From: Methylobacterium haplocladii
Lineage (GTDB): Bacteria; Pseudomonadota; Alphaproteobacteria; Rhizobiales; Beijerinckiaceae
Length of the DNA: 64,000 bases
Reading direction: 5' to 3'
NCBI RefSeq assembly: GCF_007992175.1
Contig: NZ_BJZT01000024.1
Coordinates: forward strand, 1 to 64,000
Shown here: positions 29,195-39,669 of the stretch, one piece after another
How positions within the stretch are numbered: the first letter of the stretch is position 1
Layout of the letters: each line of letters opens with the position of its first letter
Notes under the pieces: generated by a model
Told to the model about the DNA's origin: nothing
The model's input: only the letters and a program-made list of their open reading frames with translations
The model's database searches: none
Position numbers and translations under genes: made by a program

Positions 29195-30715
29195 TCAGGC
29201 TTCGACCGGAAGCGGCAGCCACTTGCGCCCGTCGCGGGCCAGGAGATCGTCCGCCGCCTTCGGCCCGGCGCTGCCGGCGGCGTAGGGCTCGACCGGGGCG
29301 CTCCTCCAGGCGTCGAGCAGCGGCTCCACGGCGGCCCAGCCGGCCTCGATGTTGTCGGCGCGCTGGAACAGCGTGGCGTCGCCGGTCATGCAGTCGTAGA
29401 GTAGAGTCTCGTAGCCGACATTCGGCTTCTCGTCGAAGAAGTCCTTGTAGAAGAACGACGTTTCGACGCGGCCGAGGCGCATCTGCGGGCCCGGCGCCTT
29501 GACGTTGATCTCCGTGGTCTCGCCGGCATCCGGATCGATCTGGATGCGCATGACGTTCGGCGCGACGGCGTCCGTCGGCGTATCGCGAAACAGCCGGTAG
29601 GGCGCCGGCTTAAAGTGGATCGCGATTTCGGTGAGCCGCCCGGCCATGCGCTTGCCGGTGCGGACATAGAACGGCACGCCGGCCCAACGCCAGTTGTCGA
29701 TCTCGAGCTTCAGGGCGACGTAGGTCTCGGTGTTCGAATCCGTGGCGACGTTCGGCTCGTCGCGATAGGCCGGGACGTCGCGGCCCTGCTCCCTGCCGGC
29801 CGTATACTGGCCGCGGACCGCGTGGTCAGGCTGGATCGGCTTCACTGCTTCAGCGAGCTTGGCCTTCTCGGTCCGCACGGCCTCGGCGTCGAAGGAGTTC
29901 GGCGGCTCCATCGCCACCATGCAGAGCAGCTGGAACATGTGGTTCGGCACCATGTCGCGCAGCGCCCCGGTCGGCTCGTAGAACGAGCCGCGCATTTCGA
30001 CGCCGACGGTCTCGGCTGCGGTGATCTGGACATGGTCGACGTATTCGCGCCGCCACAGCGGCTCGAAGATGCCGTTGGCGAAGCGGATCGCCATGATCGA
30101 CTGCACCGTTTCCTTACCGAGGAAGTGGTCGATCCGGTAGAACTGGTTCTCGTCAGCCTGTTTCAGGATGCGGGCATTCAGCGCCTTGGCCGAGGCGAGG
30201 TCGGAGCCGAACGGTTTTTCGATCACCACGCGGCGGAAGGCATCGTCCGTCTGCTTCAGGAGGCCCGCCTTGCCAAGGCCGTCGACCACCGGACCGAAGA
30301 AGCGGGCTGCGACGGCGCAGTAGAAGATCGCATTGCCTTCGATTTTCTCCGCGAGCGCTTTGTAGCTTTCGTCCTTCTCGAAGTCGCCCTGGAAGAAGTG
30401 AAGCCGCTCGGCGATGAAACCCCAACTCGCCGCGTCGATGTGGTCTGCGTGGAACTCGGCGCTCTTGTCCTTGGTGAAGGACTGCATCGTGTCGGTGAGG
30501 TCCTTGCGCCAGCCGGCATCGTCGTTGGCATTGTGGTCGACGCCGATGATCTTGAGATCCTTCGAGAGCAGGCCGCCGCTCGAAAGGTTGTAGAGAGCCG
30601 GCATCAGCAGCCGCTTTGTGAGATCGCCGCCCGCGCCGAAGATCACCAGCGTGCAGGCCGGCGCCCGCGCGATCCCGGCCTTCACGTCGTTCTGGAGAAG
30701 GGGGTGCTCGGCCAT
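29195..30715 (-). CDS. zwf: glucose-6-phosphate 1-dehydrogenase
   Basis: Oxidises glucose-6-phosphate to the lactone with NAD(P)+, the entry to the pentose phosphate and Entner-Doudoroff routes. 506 residues. Nucleotide-binding IFGAGGDLTKRLLMPAL, the EKPFGSDL motif and the active-site RIDHFLGKE are intact. The start MAEHPLLQND at 30715 fits the family; 21 extra in-frame codons upstream do not. No pgl or edd gene adjoins it, so it stands alone here. Confidence 0.97.
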   Translation of the reverse strand: MAEHPLLQNDVKAGIARAPACTLVIFGAGGDLTKRLLMPALYNLSSGGLLSKDLKIIGVDHNANDDAGWRKDLTDTMQSFTKDKSAEFHADHIDAASWGFIAERLHFFQGDFEKDESYKALAEKIEGNAIFYCAVAARFFGPVVDGLGKAGLLKQTDDAFRRVVIEKPFGSDLASAKALNARILKQADENQFYRIDHFLGKETVQSIMAIRFANGIFEPLWRREYVDHVQITAAETVGVEMRGSFYEPTGALRDMVPNHMFQLLCMVAMEPPNSFDAEAVRTEKAKLAEAVKPIQPDHAVRGQYTAGREQGRDVPAYRDEPNVATDSNTETYVALKLEIDNWRWAGVPFYVRTGKRMAGRLTEIAIHFKPAPYRLFRDTPTDAVAPNVMRIQIDPDAGETTEINVKAPGPQMRLGRVETSFFYKDFFDEKPNVGYETLLYDCMTGDATLFQRADNIEAGWAAVEPLLDAWRSAPVEPYAAGSAGPKAADDLLARDGRKWLPLPVEA

Positions 30716-30899
30716 GGGTGGGTTCCGGATGCGTGCTGCGGCGCGAAAATCATCCGTCAACGGAGCAATCGTGGCCACGTTCCGCGTCGGCCTGTCATAC
30801 GAAATCCGATGGACTGCTTCGCAATGCGGAATTCGGTTTCGCTCAGATGCCGCGCGGGCTTGCTGACAGGCGGTCCGAATGAAGCATCCGGACAGCCTG

Positions 30900-32414
30900 T
30901 CACTCCGCCGTGCGTAGGGCCTGTCCGTGATCGATCGGCAAATCGAGCGCCTTGTCCTTCAGCTCCTCGCCCGTGGGCAGCGAGCGGGCATCCCAGCCGC
31001 CGCCGAGCGCCCGGATCAGGTCGACGGCGGTGGTGAACCGGCTCAGCCGCACCTGCAGCGAGGCGACCTCGTTGTTCACGAGAAGCGCCTGCGCCGTGAC
31101 GACGGTGGTGAAGTTCTGGGTGCCGGCGCGGTATTCGTTGAGGGTGATCTCGACCGCCTTGCGGGCCGAGGCCACGGCCTCGTCCTGCTTCACCTGCTGC
31201 CGGGCGAGGACACGGATGCCCGACAGGCCGTTCTCGACCTCGCCGAAGGCCGTCAGCACGGTCTGGCGGTAGGTGGCGACGGAGGCGTCGTAGCCGGCGC
31301 GGGTCGATTGCAGCGCGGCGCTGCGGGCGCCCCCGTCGAACAGCACCTGTGTGCCGGCCGCGGTCAGTGCCCAGGCGGCGTTGGTGGCCGAGAAGATGCC
31401 GTTGCTGGTCAGGCCCGCGAAGCCGCCGGTGGCCGAAAGCGTCACCGTCGGGAAGAACGCCGCGACGGCGACGCCGATCTGCTCGCTCTGCGCCTGCACC
31501 AGACGCTCGGCCTGCGCGATGTCCGGGCGGCGTTCGAGCAGCTGCGAGGGTACGCCGACCGGCACGGCGGGTGGCCTGTCCGCGAGCCGCCCGACGGCGA
31601 CGCCGAGCTCGGAGGGCGGCCGCCCGATCAGGGTGGCCAGCGCATGCTCGAACACCGCGCGCTGCAGGTCGGTGGCGATGACCTGCGCCTCCGTGGTCTG
31701 GAGCTGCGTCTGCGCGGTGATGACGTCGGAGCGTGCTGCGACGCCGGCATTGTACTGGTTCTCGGCGATGGCCAGGCTGCGCTTGTAGCCCTCGACGTTC
31801 TCCTGGAGGACCTTCTTGAGCGAATCCTGGTAGCGCAGCTGCAGGTAGGTGGTCGCAAGCTCGGCCTGGATGCCGAGCCGCACGAGGCCGATATCCGCCG
31901 CCGAGGCCTGTGCGCTGGCGACGTCGCTTTCGAGCTGACGCCGGATACGACCGAACAGGTCCGGCTCCCAGGTCGCCTGCCCCTGCAGCGAGTAACTCGT
32001 ACGTTCGACGCCCCCCGTGCGCGCCCGTGTGATCGACGGTGCGCCGATGACCGTCGGGAACAGCGCCGCGCGCGACTGGGCGACGAGGGCGCGGGCCTGC
32101 GTGTAGTTCGAGATCGTGGCGCGCAGGTTCTGGTTGTCGACGTCGACCGACCGCATCAGCCGGTCGAGGGTCGGGTCGCGCAGCACCGTCCACCAGTCGC
32201 CGCGGACCGCGCCGTCGTTCGGTTGCGCCGGCCGCCAGTTCTTCCGGCTCTGCACCCAGGCGACGCTGTCCTCCCGCATCCCGCCTTCCTTGAAGCCGAG
32301 CGGCGTCTCGACGGAGGGGCGTGTGTAGTCGGGTCCGACGAGGCAGCCGGAGAGGGACGTCGAGATCACGCACGCAAGGCCGAACGCCAGGATGCTGCGA
32401 GGCCCCCGCGCATC
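30900..32414 (-). CDS. efflux outer-membrane lipoprotein (NodT/TolC type), start unresolved
   Basis: About 500 residues of an RND outer-membrane factor: lipoprotein signal (SILAFGLACVISTSLSGC, Cys being the lipidation site), GPDYTRP, two outer-membrane-efflux domains and the closing motif LIRALGGGW. It forms the outer channel of the Mdt-type pump encoded upstream. The start cannot be fixed: ATG 32413 at the right place for the signal peptide is out of frame by one base at a run of five Gs, the next in-frame option is TTG 32477 inside a repeat, and an ATG at 32699 overlapping the mdtC stop (TGATG) is open through the whole repeat. Confidence 0.88.
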   Translation of the reverse strand, partial: DARGPRSILAFGLACVISTSLSGCLVGPDYTRPSVETPLGFKEGGMREDSVAWVQSRKNWRPAQPNDGAVRGDWWTVLRDPTLDRLMRSVDVDNQNLRATISNYTQARALVAQSRAALFPTVIGAPSITRARTGGVERTSYSLQGQATWEPDLFGRIRRQLESDVASAQASAADIGLVRLGIQAELATTYLQLRYQDSLKKVLQENVEGYKRSLAIAENQYNAGVAARSDVITAQTQLQTTEAQVIATDLQRAVFEHALATLIGRPPSELGVAVGRLADRPPAVPVGVPSQLLERRPDIAQAERLVQAQSEQIGVAVAAFFPTVTLSATGGFAGLTSNGIFSATNAAWALTAAGTQVLFDGGARSAALQSTRAGYDASVATYRQTVLTAFGEVENGLSGIRVLARQQVKQDEAVASARKAVEITLNEYRAGTQNFTTVVTAQALLVNNEVASLQVRLSRFTTAVDLIRALGGGWDARSLPTGEELKDKALDLPIDHGQALRTAE

Positions 32415-32666
32415 CCCTCTCCCCGCACCAATCTCGGGCTTGCCCGAAATTGGCTTTTGTCTGCCAAAGTCGGGCAAGCCCGACTGTGGTGGGGGGAGGG
32501 CTTTGCCGACCTTGTCGTCGGCAAAGCGAGGCGGCAGCCGAAGGTGAGGGGGCGTGTCCGGAGCGGTCAATCCTGCAGCCGCCCCCTCACCTTCGCCCTT
32601 CGGGCTTGTCGCGCCGACGACGAGGTCGTCGCGACCCTCTCCCCGCGTGCGGGGAGAGGGGGGTGC
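32408..32666. repeat. family B palindromic repeat, copy 3, with a nested insertion
   Basis: Standard family B arms and inner GGTGAGGGGGC / GCCCCCTCACC pair, but the loop of the first hairpin holds an extra piece of about 60 bp that is itself palindromic (TCGGGCTTGCCCGA / TCGGGCAAGCCCGA around a short spacer). It fills the mdtC-outer-membrane-factor junction and reaches the start of the latter gene. Confidence 0.8.
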
Positions 32667-32698
32667 GAACCCATCCGTTCTAGCATCACGAATGGCCA

Positions 32699-35600
32699 TC
32701 ACTCGGCCGGGAATGGTGTCGCGCCGCCGGCCGCCCGCCGGGCGCGCCGGTTCTTCGCCCAGTGGCGCAGGCGGTCGAGGTACAGGTAGACGACGGGGGT
32801 CGTGTAGAGGGTCAGGATCTGGCTCACGATGAGGCCGCCGATGATCGCGATGCCGAGCGGCCGGCGGAGCTCCGCGCCCTCCCCGGCCGCCAGCACGAGC
32901 GGCGCGGCGCCGAGAAGCGCGGCCGCCGTTGTCATCATGATCGGCCGGAAGCGCAAGAGGCAGGCCTCGTAGATCGCGTCGGCCGGCGAGGCGCCGCGGG
33001 TACGCTCGGCGTCGAGGGCGAAATCGATCATCAGGATGGCGTTCTTCTTCACGATGCCGATCAGCAGGAAGACTGCGATCAGCGCGATGATCGTGAACTC
33101 CGTGCCGGTCACGAGCAGCGCCAGCACGGCGCCGATGCCCGCCGACGGCAGCGTCGAGAGGATCGTGATCGGATGGATGTAGCTCTCGTAGAGGATGCCG
33201 AGCACGGCGTAGACCGCGAGCAGCGCGCCGAGGATCAGGAGCGGCTGGCGCGAGGCCGAGGCCATGTAGTTCTTGGCCGCGCCCGAGAATTCGCCGTGGA
33301 TGGTCGCCGGCATGCGCAGGTCCGTCATCGCCTTCTCGATCGCGGCGGTGGCCTCCGACAAGCTCTTGCCCGGGGCGAGGTTGAACGAGACGGTGGTCGA
33401 GACGAACAGACCCTGATGCGCGACCTGGACCGGGGCGTTGCCGGTCTCGAACCGGGCGAAGGCCGAGAGCGGCACCATGGTCTCCTTGGCGCTCGACACC
33501 GGGGCGCTGGACGAGGCGCCGCCCTTCGACGCGGCGATGGCGTTCGAGGCGGCGTTGCGGGCGGAATCCGAGGCGATGGTGGAGGCGTCGGTGCCGGTCG
33601 AAGCACTGCTGGCGCCGACGCCCGCCGTCGGGGCGACGGTGGTACTGGCGCTGCCCGGGGCCGGCGAGCCGCTCGACGTCGCCGAGGTGCCGGTGCTCGA
33701 CGGCGACGACGAGCCGGAACTCGTCGTGGTGGCCGCAGCCGCCGGCCCGCTCACGGTGCCCGCGACAGCATTCGTGACCGCCGAGCCGCGGGCGTTGCCG
33801 CCGGAGGTGGAGACGTAGATCAGCTTCAGGGTCTCGGGGCTCTGGAGGTAGCGCGGCGCGATCTCCATCACGACGTGGTACTGGTTGAGCGGGTTGTAGA
33901 TCGTCGAGACCTGCCGCTGCCCGAAGGCGTCGTAGAGGGTGTTGTCGATCTTGTCGGGCGTGATGCCGTAGCGGAAGGCCGTCGGCCGGTCGATTACGAG
34001 ACGGCTTTCGAGGCCGCCCTCCTGCTGGTCGGAGGTCACGTCGGCGAAGAGGTCGGTCTGCTTCTGAAGCTCCTGCACGAGCCGCGGCGCCGAGGCGTAG
34101 AGCTCGTCGGCCGAATCCCCCTGCAGCGAATACTGATACTGGGCGAAGCTCTGCCGCCCGCCCATCTTCAGGTCCTGGCGCGGAAACAGAAACAGCCGGG
34201 CGCCCGCGACCTGGGCGAGCTTCGGGCGAAGCCGCGCCATGACCTTCTCGATGGAATCGCGGGTCCCGAGCGGCTTCAGGCCGACGAAGACGTTCGCGGA
34301 GTTGGTACCGCGCCCGCCGGTGAAGCCGACGATGCTCTCCACCGCCGGATCGGCCTGGACGATGGCGCTCGCCCGGGTCAGCTTCTCCTTCATCGCCTGG
34401 AACGAGATGCGCTGATCGGCCTGGATGCCGCCCATGAGCTGCCCGGTATCCTGCTCGGGGAAGAAGCCCTTCGGCACGATCACGTAGAGGTAGACGTTCA
34501 GCCCCATCGCCGCGAAGACGCTGAGCAGCACCAGCCGGCGGTGGCGGAGCGCGAAGCCGAGGGTGCGCTCGTAGCCGCGCAGCAGGCCGTCGAAGCCGCC
34601 CTCCAGGATCCGTGCCACGATGTTCGGCCGCTTGGCCGGGCCGGCGGAGGCGTCGTGATGGGGCTTGAGGAATCGGGCGCACATCATCGGCGTCGTCGTC
34701 AGCGAGACGACGAGGGAGATCAGAATCGCCAGCGAGAGCGTGACTGCGAATTCCTGAAACAGCCGGCCGACGATGCCGCCCATCAGCAGGATCGGCAGGA
34801 ACACGGCGACGAGCGAGAGGCTCATCGAGATCACCGTGAAGCCGACCTCGCGGGCGCCGAGCAGCGCCGCCTCGACCCGCGGCTTGCCGTCCTCGATGTG
34901 GCGCTGGATGTTTTCCAGCACGACGATGGCGTCGTCGACGACGAAGCCGGTGGCGATGATCAGCGCCATCAGCGAAAGGATGTTGAGCGAGAAGCCGAGC
35001 AGGTACATCGCGGCGAAGGTGCCGATGATCGAGATCGGCACGGCCACCGCCGGGATCAGCGTCGCGCGGCCCGAGCGCAGGAAGACGAACACCACGAGGA
35101 TGACGAGGCCGACCGCGATGAGCAGCGTCTCCTCGGTTTCCTTCAGAGAAGCGCGGATCGTGGCCGAGCGGTCGCCGGAGATGTGGAGGTCGATGTCCCC
35201 TGGCAGCGCCGCCTGGATCTGCGGGATCGCCGCCTTCACGCGGTCGACCGTCTCGACGACGTTCGAGCCGGGCTGCTTGTAGATGAACAGGATCACGCCG
35301 GGCTTGCCGTCGACGAGGCCGAGGTTGCGCTTGTCCTCGACGGAATCCTCGACCACCCCGACATCGGTCAGGCGCACGCCCGCCCCGTTGCGATAGGCCA
35401 CGACGATGTCGCGGTAATCCGAGGCCTGCCGCCCCTGGTCGTTGGCGTAGAGCTGGTAGCGGCGAGCGCCCGCGGTCACGTCCCCCTTCGGCGAGTTCGC
35501 GTTTGCAGACGCCAAGGCCGCGCGGATCCCTTCGAGGCCGATGCCGTAGTGGAACAGGGCGGTCGGATCGAGCTCGACCCGCACCGCTGGCAGCGACGAG

Positions 35601-36136
35601 CCGCCGATATCGACGTTCCCGATGCCGTCCACCTGGGACATCTTCTGCTGAACGACGGTCGCGGCGGAATCGTAGAGCTGGCCCGGCGAGAGCGTGTCCG
35701 AGGTCAGGCCGAGGATCAGGATCGGCGCATCGGCCGGGTTGAACTTCCGGTAGGTCGGGTTCTGGCGGAGCGCCGTCGGCAAGTCGGCGCGGGCTGCGTT
35801 GATCGCCGCCTGCACGTCGCGGGCGGCCCCGTCGATGTCGCGGTTGAGGCCGAACAGCAGGACGATCCGCACCGTGCCCGTGGAGCTCGTCGACGTCATC
35901 TCGTTGACGTCGGCGATGATCCCCAGGCGGCGCTCCAGCGGCGCGGCCACGGTCGTCGCCATGGTCTCAGGGCTCGCGCCCGCCATCTGCGCTTGGACCA
36001 GGATGACCGGAAAATCCACCTGCGGCAGCGGCGCCACCGGCAGCCGCACGAAGGCGAACAGCCCGGCTAGCAGCACGCCGACCGTGAGCAGCGTCGTGGC
36101 GATCGGGCGGCGGATGAAGGGGGCGGAGATGTTCAT
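32699..36136 (-). CDS. mdtC: RND efflux permease, MdtC-like, with a long low-complexity insertion
   Basis: Inner-membrane proton-driven drug exporter, 1145 residues with the twelve-helix, two-porter-domain RND layout (start [51 protein letters not shown]). It is about 105 residues longer than its neighbour because of a Ser/Thr/Ala/Gly-rich insertion at about residues 775-883 in the second docking region. Pairing with a second RND gene directly upstream is the MdtB-MdtC heterotrimer arrangement. The stop overlaps an ATG (TGATG) at the head of the following frame. Confidence 0.93.
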   Translation of the reverse strand: MNISAPFIRRPIATTLLTVGVLLAGLFAFVRLPVAPLPQVDFPVILVQAQMAGASPETMATTVAAPLERRLGIIADVNEMTSTSSTGTVRIVLLFGLNRDIDGAARDVQAAINAARADLPTALRQNPTYRKFNPADAPILILGLTSDTLSPGQLYDSAATVVQQKMSQVDGIGNVDIGGSSLPAVRVELDPTALFHYGIGLEGIRAALASANANSPKGDVTAGARRYQLYANDQGRQASDYRDIVVAYRNGAGVRLTDVGVVEDSVEDKRNLGLVDGKPGVILFIYKQPGSNVVETVDRVKAAIPQIQAALPGDIDLHISGDRSATIRASLKETEETLLIAVGLVILVVFVFLRSGRATLIPAVAVPISIIGTFAAMYLLGFSLNILSLMALIIATGFVVDDAIVVLENIQRHIEDGKPRVEAALLGAREVGFTVISMSLSLVAVFLPILLMGGIVGRLFQEFAVTLSLAILISLVVSLTTTPMMCARFLKPHHDASAGPAKRPNIVARILEGGFDGLLRGYERTLGFALRHRRLVLLSVFAAMGLNVYLYVIVPKGFFPEQDTGQLMGGIQADQRISFQAMKEKLTRASAIVQADPAVESIVGFTGGRGTNSANVFVGLKPLGTRDSIEKVMARLRPKLAQVAGARLFLFPRQDLKMGGRQSFAQYQYSLQGDSADELYASAPRLVQELQKQTDLFADVTSDQQEGGLESRLVIDRPTAFRYGITPDKIDNTLYDAFGQRQVSTIYNPLNQYHVVMEIAPRYLQSPETLKLIYVSTSGGNARGSAVTNAVAGTVSGPAAAATTTSSGSSSPSSTGTSATSSGSPAPGSASTTVAPTAGVGASSASTGTDASTIASDSARNAASNAIAASKGGASSSAPVSSAKETMVPLSAFARFETGNAPVQVAHQGLFVSTTVSFNLAPGKSLSEATAAIEKAMTDLRMPATIHGEFSGAAKNYMASASRQPLLILGALLAVYAVLGILYESYIHPITILSTLPSAGIGAVLALLVTGTEFTIIALIAVFLLIGIVKKNAILMIDFALDAERTRGASPADAIYEACLLRFRPIMMTTAAALLGAAPLVLAAGEGAELRRPLGIAIIGGLIVSQILTLYTTPVVYLYLDRLRHWAKNRRARRAAGGATPFPAE

Positions 36137-36144
36137 CGCCGCGC

Positions 36145-36351
36145 CCTTCCCTCTCCCCGCACGCGGGGAGAGGGCCGAGCCCCCCTTGTCGGGGGCGAGG
36201 CAAGCGGAGGCGAAGCCGGAGCGAGGGTGAGGGGGTGACTCCGGATGAGGCTCCTCCGACTGTGCCCCCTCACCTTCGGCTGCCGCCTCGCTTCATGCCC
36301 CGACAAGGGGGCATGAAGCCCTCTCCCCGCGTGCGGGGAGAGGGGGATGCG
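36145..36351. repeat. family B palindromic repeat, copy 4 (mdtB-mdtC junction)
   Basis: About 205 bp with outer hairpins CTCTCCCCGCACGCGGGGAG and CTCTCCCCGCGTGCGGGGAG and inner GGTGAGGGGGT / GCCCCCTCACC. It fills the whole gap between the two RND genes. Confidence 0.85.
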
Positions 36352-36374
36352 CACATGCCCTGCGCTCGCGCCGC

Positions 36375-39300
36375 TCAAGGCAGCGCCTCGCCAGCCCGGT
36401 ACCCGCCTTCGCGGCGGCCCATGATCCGCCGCTCGAGCCGGTCGAAGAACAGGTAGATCACCGGCGTCGTGAACAGCGTCAGCACCTGGCTGACGATGAG
36501 TCCGCCGGCGATGACGATGCCGAGCGGCTGGCGCAGTTCCGAGCCGACGCCGGTCCCCATGATCAGCGGCACCGCCGCGAACAGGGCCGCGAAGGTCGTC
36601 ATCATGATCGGGCGGAAGCGGAGCAGGCAGGCCTCGTAGATCGCATCGCGCGGGCTCATGCCCTCCTCGCGCTCGGCCTGCAGCGCGAAGTCGATCATCA
36701 TGATCGCGTTCTTTTTCACGATGCCGATGAGGAGCACGATGCCGATGATCGCGATGATGTCGAGGGACAGCCCGAACAGCATCAGCCCGAGCAGCGCGCC
36801 GATCCCGGCGGAGGGGAGCGTCGAGAGGATGGTGATTGGGTGGATGAAGCTCTCGTAGAGCACGCCCAGCACGATGTAGACGGTGACGATCGCGGCGAGG
36901 ATCAGGAACAGCTCGTTCGAGAGCGCCGACTGGAAGGCGAAGACCGAGCCCTGCGGCACCACGTTGAAGCTCGCCGGCAGGCCGATGTCTTTTCGGATTT
37001 GCGCGATCGCGTCGACGGCCTGCCCGAGGGCGGCGCCCGGGGCGAGGTTGAAGGACACGGTCGTGGCCGGGAACTGCCCGAGATGCCCGACGAGCAGCGG
37101 GGCGCGGCGCTCCTCGACGCGGGCGATGGCCGAGAGCGGCACCTGGCCCGAGGCGGCGGTCGAGGACGGCAGGTAGAGGTTGTTCAGCGAGTCGAGGGTG
37201 GTGTGGAGCGCCGGATCGGCCTCCAGGATCACCCGATACTGGTTCGACTGCGAGAAGATCGTCGAGATGATGCGCTGGCCGAAGGCGTCGTAGAGCGCGT
37301 TGTCGACCGAGGCCGGTGTGATGCCGTAGCGGCCCGCCGTCGGCCGGTCGATGGTGACGTATGCGGCGAGCCCGTTGCCCTGGTAGTCGCTGGTGACGTC
37401 GGCGAGCAGCGGTGAGCGCTGCAGCGCCTCGACGAAGCGCGGCACCCAGGTCTCGAACTCGCCGAGGTTCGGGTTCTCGAGAATGACCTGATACTGTGTC
37501 GCCGAGACCGCCGTATCGATCGTCAAATCCTGGACCGGCTGCATGTAGAGGCGCACGCCGGGGATCTCGCGGGTGGCGGCGCTGATGCGCCGGATCACGT
37601 CGCTGGCGCTGCCGGTCCGCTCGGCCTGCGGCTTCAGGTTGATGAGCATGCGGCCGGAATTCAGCGTCACGTTCTGTCCGTCGACGCCGATGAAGGAGGA
37701 CAGGTTCGCGACGTCGCGATCCTTGAGCACGATGTCGGCGAGCTGCTGCTGGCGCTCCGCCATGGCGGCGTAGGACACGCTCTGGTCGGCCTGGGAGATG
37801 CCCTGGATGACGCCGGTATCTTGGACGGGGAAGAAGCCCTTCGGGATCACCACGAACAGGTAGGCCGTCAGCGCGATCGTCCCGAGGGTGACGACGAGCG
37901 TCAGGCCCTGGTTCGCCAGCACGACCCGCAGGGCGCGCCCATAGGCGCTGATCGTGCCCTCGGTCAGCCGCCTGCCGAAGCGGCCGATGAAGCCCTCGCG
38001 ACGCTCGCCATGCACCACCGGCTTCAGCAGCCGCGCGCAGAGCATCGGCACCAGCGTCAGCGAGACGACGGCCGAGATCACGATGGTGGCCGCCAGGGTG
38101 ATCGCGAATTCGTGGAAGAGCCGGCCGACGACGTCGCCCATGAACAGCAGCGGGATCAGCACCGCGATCAGCGAGACCGTCAGCGAGAGGATGGTGAAGC
38201 CGATTTCACGGCTGCCCTTCATCGCGGCCTCGAGCGGCGTATCGCCGCCTTCGACGTGGCGGGCGATGTTCTCGATCACCACGATGGCGTCGTCGACGAC
38301 GAAGCCGGTGGCGATGGTCAGGGCCATCAGCGAGAGGTTGTCGAGGGAGAAGCCCCACAGGTCCATCACCGCCAGCGTGCCGATGAGCGAGAGCGGCACC
38401 GACAGGCTCGGGATCAGGGTGGCGGAGAAGCTGCGCAAAAACAGGAAGATCACCAGCACGACGAGGCCGATGGCGAGCATCAGCTCGACCTGCACGTCCT
38501 CCACCGAGGCGCGGATCGTGACGGTGCGGTCGGTGAGGAGCGCCACGCCGATCGCGGCCGGCATGCTGGCCTGCAGCTGCGGCAGCAACGCCTTGATCTT
38601 GTCGACCGTCTCGATGACGTTGGCGCCGGGCTGGCGCTGGATGTTGAGGATCACGGCCGGCGTGCGGTCCATCCAGGCGCCGAGCTTGGTGTTCTCGGCC
38701 CCGTCGACCACCGTCGCCACGTCCGAGAGCCGCACCGGCGCGCCGTTCTTGTAGGCGATGATCGCGCTGGAATAGACGGCCGGGTCGCGGATCTGATCGT
38801 TGGCGTTGATGGTGTAGCTCTGCGTCGGGCCGTCGATGTTGCCCTTCGGCGTGTTGACGTTGAGGTTCGAGATCGTCGTGCGCAGGTCGTCGATGTTGAG
38901 CCCGTAGGCCGCGAGCGCCAGGGAGTTGAAGCGCACTCGCACCGCCGGCCGCTGGCCGCCGCCCATGCTGACGAGGCCGACGCCGGCGACCTGTGAGATC
39001 TTCTGCGCCAGCCGGGTCTCGGCGAGGTCGCGCACCTGCGTGAGCGGCATCGTCTTCGAGGTCAGCGCCAGCGTCAGGATCGGCGCGTCGGCCGGGTTGA
39101 CTTTGGCGTAGACCGGCGGGGCCGGAAGGTCGGATGGCAGCAAATTGCCGGCCGCGTTGATCGCCGCCTGGACCGACTGCTCGGCGATGTCGAGGGAGAT
39201 GTCGAGGCTGAACTGCAGGGTGATGACCGAGGCCCCGGCCGAACTCTGCGAGGACATCTGGTTGAGGTTGGCCATCTGGCCGAACTGCCGCTCCAGCGGC

Positions 39301-39494
39301 GCCGTGACGGCCGAGGTCATCACCTCGGGGCTGGCGCCGGGATAGAAGGTCTGGACCTGGATCGTCGGGTAATCCACCGACGGCAGCGCCGAGACCGGCA
39401 GGTTCACGTACGACACCATGCCGACGATCAGGATCGCCAGCATCAGCAGCGTCGTCGCGACGGGGCGCAGGATGAAGATGCGGGAGGGGTTCAT
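36375..39494 (-). CDS. mdtB: RND efflux permease, MdtB-like
   Basis: 1039-residue proton-driven exporter subunit of normal RND length. The start [20 protein letters not shown] and the porter sequence [20 protein letters not shown] are MdtB-like; the DD pair in helix 4 that relays protons is in [20 protein letters not shown]. Together with the MdtC-like subunit, the MdtA-like adaptor and the outer-membrane lipoprotein it makes a complete tripartite pump encoded in one minus-strand operon. MdtABC exports bile salts and novobiocin in enteric bacteria; the substrate here is unknown. Confidence 0.95.
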   Translation of the reverse strand: MNPSRIFILRPVATTLLMLAILIVGMVSYVNLPVSALPSVDYPTIQVQTFYPGASPEVMTSAVTAPLERQFGQMANLNQMSSQSSAGASVITLQFSLDISLDIAEQSVQAAINAAGNLLPSDLPAPPVYAKVNPADAPILTLALTSKTMPLTQVRDLAETRLAQKISQVAGVGLVSMGGGQRPAVRVRFNSLALAAYGLNIDDLRTTISNLNVNTPKGNIDGPTQSYTINANDQIRDPAVYSSAIIAYKNGAPVRLSDVATVVDGAENTKLGAWMDRTPAVILNIQRQPGANVIETVDKIKALLPQLQASMPAAIGVALLTDRTVTIRASVEDVQVELMLAIGLVVLVIFLFLRSFSATLIPSLSVPLSLIGTLAVMDLWGFSLDNLSLMALTIATGFVVDDAIVVIENIARHVEGGDTPLEAAMKGSREIGFTILSLTVSLIAVLIPLLFMGDVVGRLFHEFAITLAATIVISAVVSLTLVPMLCARLLKPVVHGERREGFIGRFGRRLTEGTISAYGRALRVVLANQGLTLVVTLGTIALTAYLFVVIPKGFFPVQDTGVIQGISQADQSVSYAAMAERQQQLADIVLKDRDVANLSSFIGVDGQNVTLNSGRMLINLKPQAERTGSASDVIRRISAATREIPGVRLYMQPVQDLTIDTAVSATQYQVILENPNLGEFETWVPRFVEALQRSPLLADVTSDYQGNGLAAYVTIDRPTAGRYGITPASVDNALYDAFGQRIISTIFSQSNQYRVILEADPALHTTLDSLNNLYLPSSTAASGQVPLSAIARVEERRAPLLVGHLGQFPATTVSFNLAPGAALGQAVDAIAQIRKDIGLPASFNVVPQGSVFAFQSALSNELFLILAAIVTVYIVLGVLYESFIHPITILSTLPSAGIGALLGLMLFGLSLDIIAIIGIVLLIGIVKKNAIMMIDFALQAEREEGMSPRDAIYEACLLRFRPIMMTTFAALFAAVPLIMGTGVGSELRQPLGIVIAGGLIVSQVLTLFTTPVIYLFFDRLERRIMGRREGGYRAGEALP

Positions 39495-39521
39495 GCTCTG
39501 CGCCTAGGCGGCCACGTCGTT

Positions 39522-39656
39522 CCCTCTCCCCTCTGCAGGAGAGGGTGGCCCGCGAAGCGGGCCGGGAGAGGGGAGCGACAGTTCCGGAGAGGGCGCTCCC
39601 CTCTCCCGACCCCTGCAGACGCAGGGGCCACCCTCCCCCGCAGAGGGGGGAGGGAT
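39522..39656. repeat. palindromic repeat between mdtA and mdtB (family C-like)
   Basis: About 135 bp of nested inverted arms (CCCTCTCCCCTCTGCAGGAG, GGCCCGCGAAGCGGGCC, then GGGAGAGGGGAGCG / CGCTCCCCTCTCCC and CCCCTGCAGACGCAGGGG). It differs in sequence from the other elements but has the same CCCTCTCCCC edge. Confidence 0.7.
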
Positions 39657-39669
39657 GACGCGCGCTTCA

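Noticed and set aside
33438..33818. 126-residue plus-strand ORF opposite the MdtC insertion
   Set aside because: Its Ala/Val/Glu/Pro-rich product reflects the low-complexity insertion read backwards; no start signal.
32415..34682. Minus-strand frame giving a 1260-residue protein when joined to the outer-membrane factor
   Set aside because: The part upstream of 32699 is a frame shadow of the MdtC-like gene; only the 3' part encodes the outer-membrane lipoprotein.
32762..36070. Very long open frame on the plus strand opposite the MdtC-like gene
   Set aside because: It is the mirror of a high-GC gene with strong codon bias; the product is Arg/Asp/Glu/Gly-rich with no family features, while the minus-strand RND protein is unmistakable.
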